From positions 20,246 through 84,245 of the forward strand of contig JBBAAR010000012.1 of the NCBI GenBank assembly GCA_041658185.1: a DNA stretch of 64,000 nucleotides, written 5' to 3'. The notes below the pieces were generated by a model. The model did no database searches. It had not been told where the DNA came from and saw only the letters and a list, made by a program, of their open reading frames with translations. Positions 6,589-15,900 of the stretch are shown in pieces (position 1 is the stretch's first letter; each line of letters begins with the position of its first letter). The stretch comes from UBA8919 sp041658185 (GTDB lineage: Bacteria; Elusimicrobiota; UBA8919). Position numbers and translations under genes: made by a program.

Positions 6589-7222
6589 TTCTACGCAGTC
6601 GCATACGCAACCAAATCACTAATCCAATACCCGACAGAACAATAATTCCCGAAACGATTCCTTCAATAAAATTGAGATTTCCGGCGATTGATACATATGT
6701 ATCATGCATCAGCCAACCCAGATAACCTAAAAACAAACAACGGGGGATAGAACCTATAAAAGTCCATAATGTAAAAGGCCAGATGGGGACGCGGATAGCG
6801 CCTGCAGCCACCGAAATCAGAGAAAGCGGAACGATAGGAAGCGCACGAAGAGAAAAAATCAATTTTCCAATTTTTCCCTCTATAAAATGCTTTTCCATTG
6901 TGATAACATTATTCCAACCGAATCCCAAAAACCGTTCAAATTTATCAACAAAGACCTTCCCGCCCCAATAACCAATCCCATAACCGATATAGGCGCCAAG
7001 CGTTGAAGCAACTGAACCCGGAAGAACAATTAGCAGTAATATCAAAGGCAGAGAATTTGAAATGGAAAGTGTTGGATCAATCAAGATGGCGCCGGCGCCC
7101 ATTATAATGAGCGGCGAAGGAATAGGAACGATAACAGATTCAATAATCACACCGATGAAGACGCTCATCGCTCCGTGAGTTCGTAATGTTTCCAAAATCC
7201 ATTGGGTAATTGAACTTATCAT
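6581..7222 (-). CDS. DedA/SNARE-associated family membrane protein
   Basis: 213 residues with about five hydrophobic segments. The family core is recognisable: FIGVIIESVIVPIPSPLIIM near residues 22-41 (the E...P..P.P re-entrant region), then YIGYGIGYWGGK, and the FSLRALPIVPLSLISVAAG helix with the conserved R and P residues. DedA proteins are inner-membrane lipid or small-molecule transporters linked to undecaprenyl-phosphate and phospholipid flipping and to envelope homeostasis. It overlaps pcm by four bases, so the two are translationally coupled. An extra DedA-like tail lies directly downstream. Confidence 0.85.
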   Translation of the reverse strand: MISSITQWILETLRTHGAMSVFIGVIIESVIVPIPSPLIIMGAGAILIDPTLSISNSLPLILLLIVLPGSVASTLGAYIGYGIGYWGGKVFVDKFERFLGFGWNNVITMEKHFIEGKIGKLIFSLRALPIVPLSLISVAAGAIRVPIWPFTLWTFIGSIPRCLFLGYLGWLMHDTYVSIAGNLNFIEGIVSGIIVLSGIGLVIWLRMRLRRSK

Positions 7223-7866
7223 TCGTCAACTCCGTATTTTCCGATTAGAGGAACAAATGTTACTCTGCCGTAGTTTTTTATTTCAAGTTTGCCGTTTATT
7301 TTATCCGCTACGAGCAACTCCTGTGAAAACCTGTCTCCTATAGGGATTATTAACCTTCCGAATTCTTTCAGTTGTTCTACAAGCGGCTGGGGAATTTTGT
7401 CGGATGCCGCCGTTACGATTATTCTATCAAAAGGCGAATGTTCTTTCAAGCCCTCAGTGCCATCTAAATTGAATAAAAAAACATTTTTGTAGCCCATTTC
7501 TGCGAGTATATTTTTTGCTTTGTGAAAGAGCGCCGGTATTCTTTCAATAGAATAAACCTCTTTTGAAAGTTCCGCCGCAATTGCCGTCTGATAACCGGAA
7601 CCGGTTCCGATTTCCAAAACTTTTTCAGTGTTTGTAAGTTGAAGCAATTCAGTCATCAATGCAACGATATATGGCTGTGAAATCGTCTGCCCTTCTTCAA
7701 TTGGCAGCGGATGGTCGTTGTATGCTTGAGAGTAAAACTTTTTTTCAATGAACTTTTCACGCGGGATTTTCAGCATTGCGTCAATTACTTTTTTGTCAGA
7801 AATTCCCCGCGTAACAATCTGCGTTTCCACCATCTGCTGCCGCAATTTTTTGAAATCATCCATCAT
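7219..7866 (-). CDS. pcm: Protein-L-isoaspartate O-methyltransferase
   Basis: 215 residues, typical length. It uses S-adenosylmethionine to methylate isoaspartyl residues in damaged proteins and start their repair in the cytosol. Key signatures are RQQMVETQIVTRGISDKKV, PREKFIEKKFYSQAYNDHPLPIEEGQTISQPYIVALMTE (substrate loop, seen in parts), and the SAM-binding EIGTGSGYQTAIAAEL (about 80-95) followed by VYSIERIP. It overlaps the MerR-like gene upstream by four bases and dedA downstream by four. Confidence 0.93.
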   Translation of the reverse strand: MMDDFKKLRQQMVETQIVTRGISDKKVIDAMLKIPREKFIEKKFYSQAYNDHPLPIEEGQTISQPYIVALMTELLQLTNTEKVLEIGTGSGYQTAIAAELSKEVYSIERIPALFHKAKNILAEMGYKNVFLFNLDGTEGLKEHSPFDRIIVTAASDKIPQPLVEQLKEFGRLIIPIGDRFSQELLVADKINGKLEIKNYGRVTFVPLIGKYGVDE

Positions 7867-8213
7867 TTTAATAAATCCAAAATTATTTCCAGTTCCTTTT
7901 TTGTTTTTTTAAGCAAATCAACCGACTGTGTTTCTATTCCGAATTCCAACTCCGGCTGCTTTTTTCTTTTTCTTTTTTCTTCTATTAAAAATTTTTTAGC
8001 GCCCGCAATAGTCAATCCCTTTGTATAAAGCAGTTCCTTAATTTTCAATATAAGACCGATGTCCTGTCTTGTGTATTTTCGCTGCCCGGATGTTCTTCTT
8101 GCAGGCCTTAAAATGCGGAATTCCTGTTCCCAATATCGTAAAATGTACGGTTTGACACCGGTCAGTTTTTCCGCCTCTCCGATTGAAAAATAATTTTTAT
8201 CGTCTAATTCCAT
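7863..8213 (-). CDS. MerR-family transcriptional regulator
   Basis: 116 residues. The N-terminal winged helix-turn-helix is FSIGEAEKLTGVKPYILRYWEQEF with RRTSGQRKYTRQDI, the standard MerR recognition region. A helix follows with LLYTKGLTIAGAKKFL. The C-terminal part is short and basic and lacks cysteines or an effector domain, as in the small MerR proteins that commonly sit beside ihf/HU genes. It lies seven bases after the HU-family gene and is coupled to pcm. Confidence 0.85.
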   Translation of the reverse strand: MELDDKNYFSIGEAEKLTGVKPYILRYWEQEFRILRPARRTSGQRKYTRQDIGLILKIKELLYTKGLTIAGAKKFLIEEKRKRKKQPELEFGIETQSVDLLKKTKKELEIILDLLK

Positions 8214-8220
8214 AAAAAAA

Positions 8221-8484
8221 TCAGTCCTCTAAAGGCACTTCCGACGCCTTAAATCTTATGACTCTTTTCGGCATAATTTTTATTATCTCTTTTGTTTTAG
8301 GATTTCTCACCCGGCGTTCTTTTCTCATTTTCACATAAAGCGTTCCTATGCCCTTCAGGTGAACTTTTTCTCCACGGAAAAGCGATTTTTTTACCGCCAG
8401 CAAAAATTCTTCAAACGCATCAGCCGCCTCTTTTTTACAACAGGTCCTTTTTGACAATTGTTCAATAATTTCCTTTTTATCCAT
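8221..8484 (-). CDS. HU/IHF-family DNA-binding protein
   Basis: 87 residues. It has the family alpha-helical dimer part (MDKKEIIEQLSKRT to AFEEFLLAVKKSL), the turn GEKVHLKGIGTLYVK and the DNA-binding arm with RRVRNPKTKEIIKI (the family RNPxT motif) and MPKRVIRFKAS. The IHF-like G-x-L-x-V-x-x-R order and the neighbouring merR-like gene resemble the ihfA-merR arrangement. It bends DNA as nucleoid protein. HU and IHF subtypes cannot be separated safely by eye. Confidence 0.9.
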   Translation of the reverse strand: MDKKEIIEQLSKRTCCKKEAADAFEEFLLAVKKSLFRGEKVHLKGIGTLYVKMRKERRVRNPKTKEIIKIMPKRVIRFKASEVPLED

Positions 8485-8491
8485 TTTTCGC

Positions 8492-9481
8492 TCACTCCGG
8501 TTTGGTATTTCTCATCATAAGTGATAAAATCGCATTCTTAGGATTTTTATTTTCAAAAATTATTTTATAAACCTCGTTTATTATCGGCATTTCAATTTTC
8601 AATTTTTTTGAAAGTTTTATGACGGCTGCGGTGGTCGGGACTCCCTCAACGACCATTCCGATTTTTTTTATAGCATTTTTTACCGTTTGTCCCGACCCTA
8701 CCAGTTCGCCGAAATTTTTATTTCTGGAATTTTCGGAGAATGCCGTCATAACTAAATCACCCATACCGGTAAGGCCTGCAAATGTTTCCTTTTTCGCTCC
8801 GAGTTTTACGCCAAGCCGTGAAACCTCAACCAGTCCGCGGGTTATTATAGCAGCGGCAGAATTGTCGCCAAGTCCCATTCCGTAAGCGATGCCTGCGGCG
8901 ATTGCGATTACATTTTTTACTGCCCCGCCTATTTCAACTCCGATAATATCGGAATTTGTATAAATTCTCAAAAACGGTTGCGAAAAAATTTTCTGAATTA
9001 TTTCCGAGTTTTTTTTATCGCCCGCCGAAACCATTGTCGTCGGAAGTCCATTGGCAACCTCTTTTGCAAAACTTGGACCCGCCAGTGCCACGATATTTTT
9101 TGGAGCAATTAAATTGAGTTCTTCTTTGATAACTTCCGACAAAAGTTTCCCGGTTTTTATTTCTATGCCTTTACTTACTATAACAAAAATTTGATTTTTA
9201 TTTATGTATTTTTTTATTTTTTTTGCCGTATCCCTCATAGTTTGAGACGGAACAGCAAGAACTATTATATCTTTTTTTGTGATCGCGAGTGCGATATCGT
9301 TTGTGAAAACAATATTTTTAGCTAATTTAACGTGCGGAAAAAACAAGGGATGCCGCCGGTTTTTTAAATATTCCAGCCGCGGTTTGTCAAATTCCCACAG
9401 CGTTATCTGATGTCCGTTTTTATTAAGATGCTGTGCGAGTGTTGCGCCCCACGCTCCTGCACCGATTACCGCAATTTTCAT
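8492..9481 (-). CDS. gpsA: NAD(P)-dependent glycerol-3-phosphate dehydrogenase
   Basis: 329 residues from the chosen start MKIAVIGAGAWGATLAQHL. The frame is open for 18 more codons, but those come from the MITE-like repeat and are not part of the family, so they are excluded. It reduces dihydroxyacetone phosphate to glycerol-3-phosphate for phospholipids. Visible signatures are the GAGAWG dinucleotide loop, VLAVPSQTMR, LAGPSFAKEVANGLPTTM, VEIGGAVKNVIAIAAGI with the catalytic lysine, and LTGMGDLVMTAFSENSRNKNFG. It belongs to a lipid cluster with plsY and pgsA. Confidence 0.93.
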   Translation of the reverse strand: MKIAVIGAGAWGATLAQHLNKNGHQITLWEFDKPRLEYLKNRRHPLFFPHVKLAKNIVFTNDIALAITKKDIIVLAVPSQTMRDTAKKIKKYINKNQIFVIVSKGIEIKTGKLLSEVIKEELNLIAPKNIVALAGPSFAKEVANGLPTTMVSAGDKKNSEIIQKIFSQPFLRIYTNSDIIGVEIGGAVKNVIAIAAGIAYGMGLGDNSAAAIITRGLVEVSRLGVKLGAKKETFAGLTGMGDLVMTAFSENSRNKNFGELVGSGQTVKNAIKKIGMVVEGVPTTAAVIKLSKKLKIEMPIINEVYKIIFENKNPKNAILSLMMRNTKPE

Positions 9482-9494
9482 TATATATACACCT

Positions 9495-9618
9495 TTATCA
9501 TCGCAAGCGAGGGAAAAATTTCTAAAGAGCCTCAATTTGCGACTTATTTTTTACAGGAGCAAATTGCAGAGCGACCACAAGGGAGCGTCTCAAAGAAATT
9601 TGTTCCCGAGCGACCGTT
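9495..9618. repeat. About 130-bp MITE-like repeat, copy 3
   Basis: Direct match to copy 1 with a shorter and different centre. Shared blocks include AAATTTCTAAAGAGCCTC, CAATTTGCGACTTATT, AGGAGCAAATTG, GGGAGCGTCTCAAAGAAATT and TGTTCCCGAGCGACC. It fills the plsY-gpsA gap precisely and leaves both reading frames intact. Confidence 0.8.
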
Positions 9619-9621
9619 CAT

Positions 9622-10197
9622 TTAGTCCTCAGTTTTGTTTAAAATTTTTTTAATGTTTGATTTATGCCGCCACACGACGATTATCGCAAGAATTATAGAC
9701 ACATATCTTGTTATAACCGGCTCGTTAAAAAAATATAAAAAAATCGGAAGTGATATCGCTGCTGTTATTGAGCCGAGTGCTACATATTTTGTTATTATGA
9801 GAACGACCGAGAAAACAATCAAAGAAAAAATGGCGGACAACGGAGACAATCCCAAAAAGACCCCGTATCCCGTCGCCACACCCTTTCCCCCTTTGAATTT
9901 CAAAAATGGAGTCCAGATATGTCCGGCAACGGCGCAAAAACCTGCCAGCATTGGATATGTTAATGACGGTTCCGGGAATATTTTTTTACTGATAAATACC
10001 GGTATAAACCCCTTTAGAACATCAAACAAAAATGTAATGCTTCCCGGGATTTTACCGATTATTCGCCAGACATTAGTAGCGCCGGGATTTCCGCTGCCGC
10101 AATATCTGATATCAATCCCGTAAAAGATTTTTGCAATTAAATATGCATTCGGAATTGAGCCAAGTAAGAATGACATTAACAAAATCAAAACTATCAT
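9622..10197 (-). CDS. plsY: Acyl-phosphate:glycerol-3-phosphate acyltransferase
   Basis: 191 residues with five hydrophobic segments. It makes lysophosphatidic acid at the inner membrane from acyl phosphate and glycerol-3-phosphate. The three PlsY motifs are present: GSGNPGATNVWR (about 36-47), FKGGKGVATGYG (about 103-114) and WRHKSNIKKI (about 176-185). It overlaps pgsA upstream by four bases. gpsA downstream, past the repeat, supplies its substrate. Confidence 0.93.
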   Translation of the reverse strand: MIVLILLMSFLLGSIPNAYLIAKIFYGIDIRYCGSGNPGATNVWRIIGKIPGSITFLFDVLKGFIPVFISKKIFPEPSLTYPMLAGFCAVAGHIWTPFLKFKGGKGVATGYGVFLGLSPLSAIFSLIVFSVVLIITKYVALGSITAAISLPIFLYFFNEPVITRYVSIILAIIVVWRHKSNIKKILNKTED

Positions 10198-10721
10198 TTT
10201 TTTTCTATTTCTTTTATTCCCTGAAAAATATAATTAAAAGTTGAAACGATTATTGAAAACAGCATTAGATAAGTAAGAATAAATAAAATTTTTCCCGGGA
10301 TGCCCGTAAGAACGGATAATATCACGGTCATTTCAATGACGGTTGTCGCTTTCCCGAATAATGTCGGAGATACGACGCTATTTCCGGTAAGTTGAAGCCT
10401 CAGCCACCATCCGAGAAAAATTATTATATTTTTTGTAATTACGACGATTGGTATCCAAACCGGTATTTCTTTCAACGCCGCAAAAGTAATAAATGCGCTT
10501 ATCAGAAGAAATTTATCCGCAAGCGGGTCAAGGAATGCCCCGAGCGGCGTCCTTTCCCCGCGTTTCCGTGCAATAAGTCCGTCCAAAAAATCGGTAATAA
10601 CACAAAATATATATATTGAAACTGCGAGTCCGCTGTTTTTCGCAATAACGCTTATTACAAATATAGGCACGGCGATTATTCTTGAGATTGTTAATTTATT
10701 AGGAAGCGTAAGGCTTTTCAT
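10194..10721 (-). CDS. pgsA: CDP-diacylglycerol-glycerol-3-phosphate 3-phosphatidyltransferase
   Basis: 175 residues, four to five transmembrane helices. The CDP-alcohol phosphatidyltransferase motif is complete: DFLDGLIARKRGERTPLGAF then LDPLADK (about 43-69), with the conserved aspartates and arginine. It makes phosphatidylglycerophosphate, the first step to phosphatidylglycerol. It overlaps hflX by 23 bases and plsY by four, so it is inside a tight operon with other phospholipid genes. Confidence 0.92.
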   Translation of the reverse strand: MKSLTLPNKLTISRIIAVPIFVISVIAKNSGLAVSIYIFCVITDFLDGLIARKRGERTPLGAFLDPLADKFLLISAFITFAALKEIPVWIPIVVITKNIIIFLGWWLRLQLTGNSVVSPTLFGKATTVIEMTVILSVLTGIPGKILFILTYLMLFSIIVSTFNYIFQGIKEIEKK

Positions 10722-11955
10722 TTATAAGTTTTTGAATCTGTCCCCAGTTTTTGTCGTCAATTAAAATTTCCAGTTCGGCCCGGCCGTCCGGGTCGTTTTT
10801 TTGAGTTTTGTACCGGACAATTTTTCCGGCAGATTTAATTTTAGAAATTAAGGAAAATAAATTATACGGTATTGATATTTTTTTGTATTGAAGCCCGCTT
10901 TCAAATTTGACAGAAATTGCGGACAAAAGTTCTTGCACGCCTAATCCCGTTTTTGCCGATAAATAAAAATTATTTTCGGAGCGATTGGGTTTTGATTTTA
11001 ACAAGTCACATTTGTTGCAGGCATTTATTATAGTTAATTTATCCGCCCCGATTTCTTTTAAGACGTCCATTACCGTCTTTTCATTGTCTTTATAGTTTTT
11101 GTCGGAAATATCAATCAAATGAATAATTAAATCCGATTTTGTGATTTCTTCCAGTGTTGATTTAAAAGCTGCGACCAACTGATGCGGGAGTTTTTTTATA
11201 AATCCCACCGTATCGGTGAACAGGACAAATTTTCCGCCCGGAAGTTTAACTTTTCTTGTCGTCGGGTCAAGCGTCGCAAAAAGTTTATCGTCGGCATAGA
11301 CCGAATTTTTTCCGGTGAGATAGTTCAAAAAAGTTGATTTACCGGCGTTTGTATAACCGACAATTGACACAATTTGCAGCGGGACGTCCTGTCTTTTTGA
11401 CCTCTGAATTTCCCTGTGAAATTTAATTTTTTCAATTTCTTTTTTGAGACAGGAAATTCTGTCTTTAATTTTTCTTCTGTCAACTTCAATTTTTCTTTCT
11501 CCGAAGCCCGCCCGTATTCCTATTACGCCGCGCTGCTGGGCGAGGGAAGTGCTTTTATCGGATAATCTCGGAAGTTCATATTGTTTTTCGGCAAGTTCAA
11601 CCTGGAGTTTTGCTTCCTGAGTGTGCGCTCTTTGGGCGAAAATATTTAATATCAACCGCGTTCTGTCTATAATTCTTGAAGGGATATGCTCCTCAAGATT
11701 CCTTTGTTGGGTTGCCGTCAGTTCATTGTCAAAAATTACCGCATCAATAGATTTTTCTTCGCATAGTTTTTTTATTTCAAAGACCTTGCCTTCGCCGATA
11801 AAAAATTTCGGATTCGGTTTTTCTATTTTCTGAACAACGGAGTCAATCGTTTTAATACCAGATGTATCGGCTAATCGTTCAAGTTCCTTTAATAACTCAA
11901 CGGTATTACCTTTTTGTCCTTTGGAAACTGTGCCGACTAATAGTGCTTTTGCCAC
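10699..11955 (-). CDS. hflX: Ribosome-associated GTPase HflX
   Basis: 418 residues. The N-terminal HflX domain contains NPKFFIGEGKV, VIFDNELTATQQRNLEE, RIIDRTRLILNIFAQRA and the coiled-coil with GVIGIRAGFGERKIEVDRR. The G domain has G1 GYTNAGKSTFLN (about 203-214), the switch LFATLDPTTRK, G3 DTVGF and G4 NKCD. The C-terminal extension is normal. HflX splits stalled ribosomes. It sits five bases after miaA, a common bacterial pairing (miaA-hfq-hflX), though no hfq is seen here. Confidence 0.93.
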   Translation of the reverse strand: MAKALLVGTVSKGQKGNTVELLKELERLADTSGIKTIDSVVQKIEKPNPKFFIGEGKVFEIKKLCEEKSIDAVIFDNELTATQQRNLEEHIPSRIIDRTRLILNIFAQRAHTQEAKLQVELAEKQYELPRLSDKSTSLAQQRGVIGIRAGFGERKIEVDRRKIKDRISCLKKEIEKIKFHREIQRSKRQDVPLQIVSIVGYTNAGKSTFLNYLTGKNSVYADDKLFATLDPTTRKVKLPGGKFVLFTDTVGFIKKLPHQLVAAFKSTLEEITKSDLIIHLIDISDKNYKDNEKTVMDVLKEIGADKLTIINACNKCDLLKSKPNRSENNFYLSAKTGLGVQELLSAISVKFESGLQYKKISIPYNLFSLISKIKSAGKIVRYKTQKNDPDGRAELEILIDDKNWGQIQKLINEKPYAS

Positions 11956-11959
11956 AATT

Positions 11960-12871
11960 TTAAATTATATCAGATTTTTTAAGATAATTCAACATTTTTT
12001 TTAATGGGTTATTTTTTGATTCAAGCCAGAGGATACGGCTGTCTTTTTTAAACCAAGTCATCTGTCTTTTTGCGTAATGCCGGGTATTTTGTTTAATTAA
12101 ATCAATTGCTTCTTTTTTTGACAATTTACCGTTAAGAAATTCAATAATTTCATTGTAGCCGATGGTATTTTTCAAGACCACACTTTCGTATTTATATTTT
12201 TTTACAAGTTTTTTTACTTCATTTATTAAACCAGTTTTTATCATTTTGTCAACTCGGTCATTTATTCTTCCGTAAAGTTTATTCCTGTCTGCTTTAAGCC
12301 CGAATAGAACATAGTTGTATCCGGATTTTTTTGTTTCCTTTTTTAACTCTGAAAACTTTTTGCCTGTTAAAAGACATATTTCAATTACTCGTAAAACACG
12401 GACAGGATTTTGTCTGTCAATGGTTTTTGCGGTTTCGGGGTCAAGTTTTTCAAGCAGTTTATTGCAGTGTATTAATCCCATTTTTTTGTAGTAATCCGTT
12501 AAAATAATTCTTATTTCTTTACTTGAAGGTACTACTATTAAACCGTCAATCAGTGCCTTTATGTAAAGTCCTGTCCCGCCGACGATTATCGGTATTTTTT
12601 TACGGTTAAAAATTTCATTTATTTTTTTATTTGCCAATTTTAAAAAATTACCGGCATTAAAATTTTCCGTCGGTTCTATTATGTTTATTAGATGATGCGG
12701 AACCGTTTTCAACTGCTTCTCCGATGGTTTATTAGTTCCTATGTCCATAGATTTGTAAATTTGCCGCGAGTCGGCCGAAATAATTTCGCCGTCTAATTCT
12801 TTTGCAAGTTTAACGCCGACATCACTTTTCCCGCTTGCAGTCGGTCCTAAAATTACAATAACAGTTTTCAT
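11960..12871 (-). CDS. miaA: tRNA dimethylallyltransferase
   Basis: 303 residues from the start at MKTVIVILGPTASGKSDVG. An upstream GTG-type extension of 12 codons is not conserved and would overlap the promoter. It adds the isopentenyl group to A37 of tRNAs that read UNN codons. Signatures are the P-loop GPTASGKS, DGEIISADSRQIYKSMDIGT, HHLINIIEP, VGGTGLYIKAL and the C-terminal TRHYAKRQMTWFKKD. It has no ribosome-binding site, and the predicted transcript start lies about five bases ahead. Confidence 0.92.
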   Translation of the reverse strand: MKTVIVILGPTASGKSDVGVKLAKELDGEIISADSRQIYKSMDIGTNKPSEKQLKTVPHHLINIIEPTENFNAGNFLKLANKKINEIFNRKKIPIIVGGTGLYIKALIDGLIVVPSSKEIRIILTDYYKKMGLIHCNKLLEKLDPETAKTIDRQNPVRVLRVIEICLLTGKKFSELKKETKKSGYNYVLFGLKADRNKLYGRINDRVDKMIKTGLINEVKKLVKKYKYESVVLKNTIGYNEIIEFLNGKLSKKEAIDLIKQNTRHYAKRQMTWFKKDSRILWLESKNNPLKKMLNYLKKSDII

Positions 12872-12882
12872 AATTTCTATTT

Positions 12883-12911
12883 TATATACTTTAGGAAAAA
12901 AAATCAAACAA
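12883..12911 (-). promoter_or_regulatory. Putative promoter of the miaA-hflX-lipid operon
   Basis: TTGTTT (12906-12911) and TATATA (12883-12888) are 17 bases apart on the minus strand. The -35 overlaps the T-run of the preceding terminator. The start would fall about five bases before the miaA ATG, giving a near-leaderless mRNA. Confidence 0.45.
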
Positions 12912-12943
12912 AAAAGTTCTGAAGAAACATATCTTCAAAACTT
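12907..12943 (-). terminator. Intrinsic terminator after the RND pump gene
   Basis: On the minus strand a 12-bp stem, AAGTTTTGAAGA with TCTTCAGAACTT (one G-U pair), is followed by a T-rich tract. It lies 29 bases after the stop of the gene at 12972-16085. Confidence 0.75.
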
Positions 12944-12971
12944 GAAAAATTACCGCCGGATTACATATTTT

Positions 12972-15900
12972 TTATTTGTTTTGCGATAATTCTGCTAATG
13001 CTTTGTGAACATCCTGACGGTGTTTGCGGCTTTCAAGGACGGAAACGAGACTGTATACGCAAGGAACAACGAACAAAGTCAGAAGAGTTGACAGCAGCAC
13101 TCCTCCTATAATAACGACTGCCATGGGAACGCGCGTTTCCGCACCGGGTCCAAGAGCAAGTGCAGGAGGCACAGCCGCTGCAATTGTAGAAACCGATGTC
13201 ATTATTATAGGCCGCAGCCGCAACGGACAGGCATTTTTCAAAGATTCCGTTACACTCATACCGCTTTCCCTTCGCTGGTTCGTAAAATCCACGAGCAATA
13301 TAGAGTTTTTCTTTACTATACCCATTAAAAGAATTACACCGATAGCACTAAAAATATTAAGGGACTGCCCGGTTACAATCATAGCAATCACTGCACCCGA
13401 GATACTAAACGGAAGTGCAATAAGAACAGTAAACGGGTGAATAAAACTGTTGAACTGTGTTCCAAGAACCATATATGCAACGAATATACCGAGTATCAAC
13501 GCAACATAAAGACCGCTGAAAGATTCTTTAAACGTCTTGGCGCTGCCGGAAAAAACAATTTTGTATCCGTCGGGAAGATTTTTTTTTCCTATAACCTCAA
13601 TAACCTTCAATGCTTCCCCCTGCGATTTGCCGAGTACCAGATTGGAATACATACTTATCGCACGTTCCCGGTCTTTGCGTGTTATGGTAAGAAGCGTCGG
13701 TTTCTGCACTATGCTTATTACATCGGAAAGGCATACAAGTTCCCCCCGGTTGTTTCTAACCCATATCTTGCTTATATCCCCGACATTCCTCCTGTCTTTT
13801 TCAACGAGCTGAACCCGTATATCATACCTCCGCCCGCTTTTGGAATATTTTCCGGAACGAATGCCGCCGATAAGAGCATTTATTGTATTCCCTATAGCAG
13901 AAATACTTACGCCGCGGAGCGCAGCTTTTTGCCTGTCCGGAACAACATTAACTTCGGGCATGCCCAGCACGTAATCAGAATCCACATCCACCATTACGCC
14001 GCTTTTTTCCATTTCTTTCGCCATTTGTTTACTCAACTCGGCAAGTTTATCCCAGGAAGCTCCGTTTAACGTAAACTCTATCGGGAAACCGCGTCTTCCG
14101 CCTAAACTCATCAAAGAAGGATCCTGAATGACGACTTTTTCAACGCCAGGCACCGATTTAAGATTTTTGCGTAATACCGGCATAAGTTCCTGCTGCGAAA
14201 GAGGCCGCTTTTTCTTTTTATCTACGGCCCGCTGTTTCGGTGACTTAAGTGTAAGCATTATTTGTCCGGTATTGACCGTGTTGCCGCCGATATTGCAAAA
14301 ATATGCTTCCACTTCCTGTTGTTTTGAAATTAATTTTTCCACTTCTTTAAACACCATGTCCGTGTATTCTATTGAAGAACCCACCTTGGTTTCTACCCTT
14401 ACCATAAGACGGCTTATTTCCTGCGGCGGTGAGAATTCTGTCTTTGCGAACTTAAATAAAAATAGCGACCCGGCAAAAAGGGCTGTTGACGCAATAACTA
14501 CTTTCCACCGGTTTTCAAGACACCAGTCAAGCGATTTTTTGTATGTATTTTTTTGCCACTCCATAAATCTTTCCATCATTTTTCCTATACCTGTGGTATG
14601 CCCGACGGTTAAATATTGTGAACAGTACATCGGAGTAAGCGTTAGAGCACCGAGCAGTGATATCATTATCGCTACCGAAATTGTAACACCGAACTGCAGG
14701 AAGTATTTGCCTATTACATCTTTCATGAAAATAACCGGTATAAATATAGCGAGTATGGCTATTGTCGATGCAACAGCTGCAAAGGTTATTTCTCGGGCAC
14801 CCTTAATGGCGGCACTCACCTTTGTCTCGCCTTCCTCGCGGTGTCGTGTAATATTTTCAAGCACCATAATGGCATCGTCAACCACAATGCCTATGACAAG
14901 GGAAAGCCCGAGCAATGTGAACATATTCAGCGTAAAACCAAGTACATACATAACAAACAGCGTCCCGCATATTGACATCGGTATCATAAGAAATACATTT
15001 ACTGCAGAACTGAATGAACCAAGAAACAACCAACATACGCAACCGGTAAGCAACACCGACAGTATCATAACAAAATACATATCATTTATTGACTCTTTTA
15101 TAAAATCAGTCGTATCAAAACGGACGGCAATTTCAAGTCCTTCGGGAAGGAATTTCTGCATTTGTTTTATTTTTGCCTTTACGGAATTTGCTACCTTCAC
15201 GGAATTAACGCCCCGTTGTTTCCTTATGCCGAGCCCTACCGTGTTTTTCCCCATCGCCCGGGATATCCTGCGGATATTTTCGGTTCCTTCTTCAACCTCA
15301 GCGACATCTCCTATCGTGAACTTTTTCCAGAGGGGCGAACCTTTGCGTGACGGTATGATAATGGACGCAAATTCCTTTACTGAACTTGCCTCGCCGACCA
15401 CACGGATATTCATCTCATTCTTGCCGGTATCAATATATCCGGCAGGGACTTCTGCGTGTTCGGATTGTATTGCCGAGGTTATATCGTCAACGGTAAGTTC
15501 GCTGTTTCGCATCTTTTCCGCATTAAGCCACACCCTCAAATTAGGGTCAGCGAACCCGCCGAGAAAAACTTCACCCACCCCCGGAATGGTCGCAAACTGG
15601 TCTTTCAAATGGTCGCGGGTATATTCCATCATGTAATTCAAAGGTTTATTTCCGGATAGCGAAAGCCATAATATCGGCTGGTCTTCAGGATTACTTTTGG
15701 ATATTGTAGGTGGATCAATGTCACGGGGAAGGTCGTGCTGCGCCCGTGCTAAACTGCTCTGGACTTCCTGCAAAGCAACATTTATGTCTTTGCTTAAATC
15801 AAAACTTACGCTAACCCTTGTACTGCCTCTGCGCGACGAAGAAGTGACTTCCTGAACACCCTCTATACCCATAATTGCATCTTCTATAGCATTTGTAACT

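Noticed and set aside
9482..9535. Longer gpsA start (MRLFRNFSLACDDKGVYI...)
   Set aside because: The 18 extra codons come from the MITE-like repeat and are not part of the gpsA family.
13024..15636. Several long plus-strand frames opposite the RND gene
   Set aside because: Shadows of a GC-richer coding strand; no start sites or family motifs.
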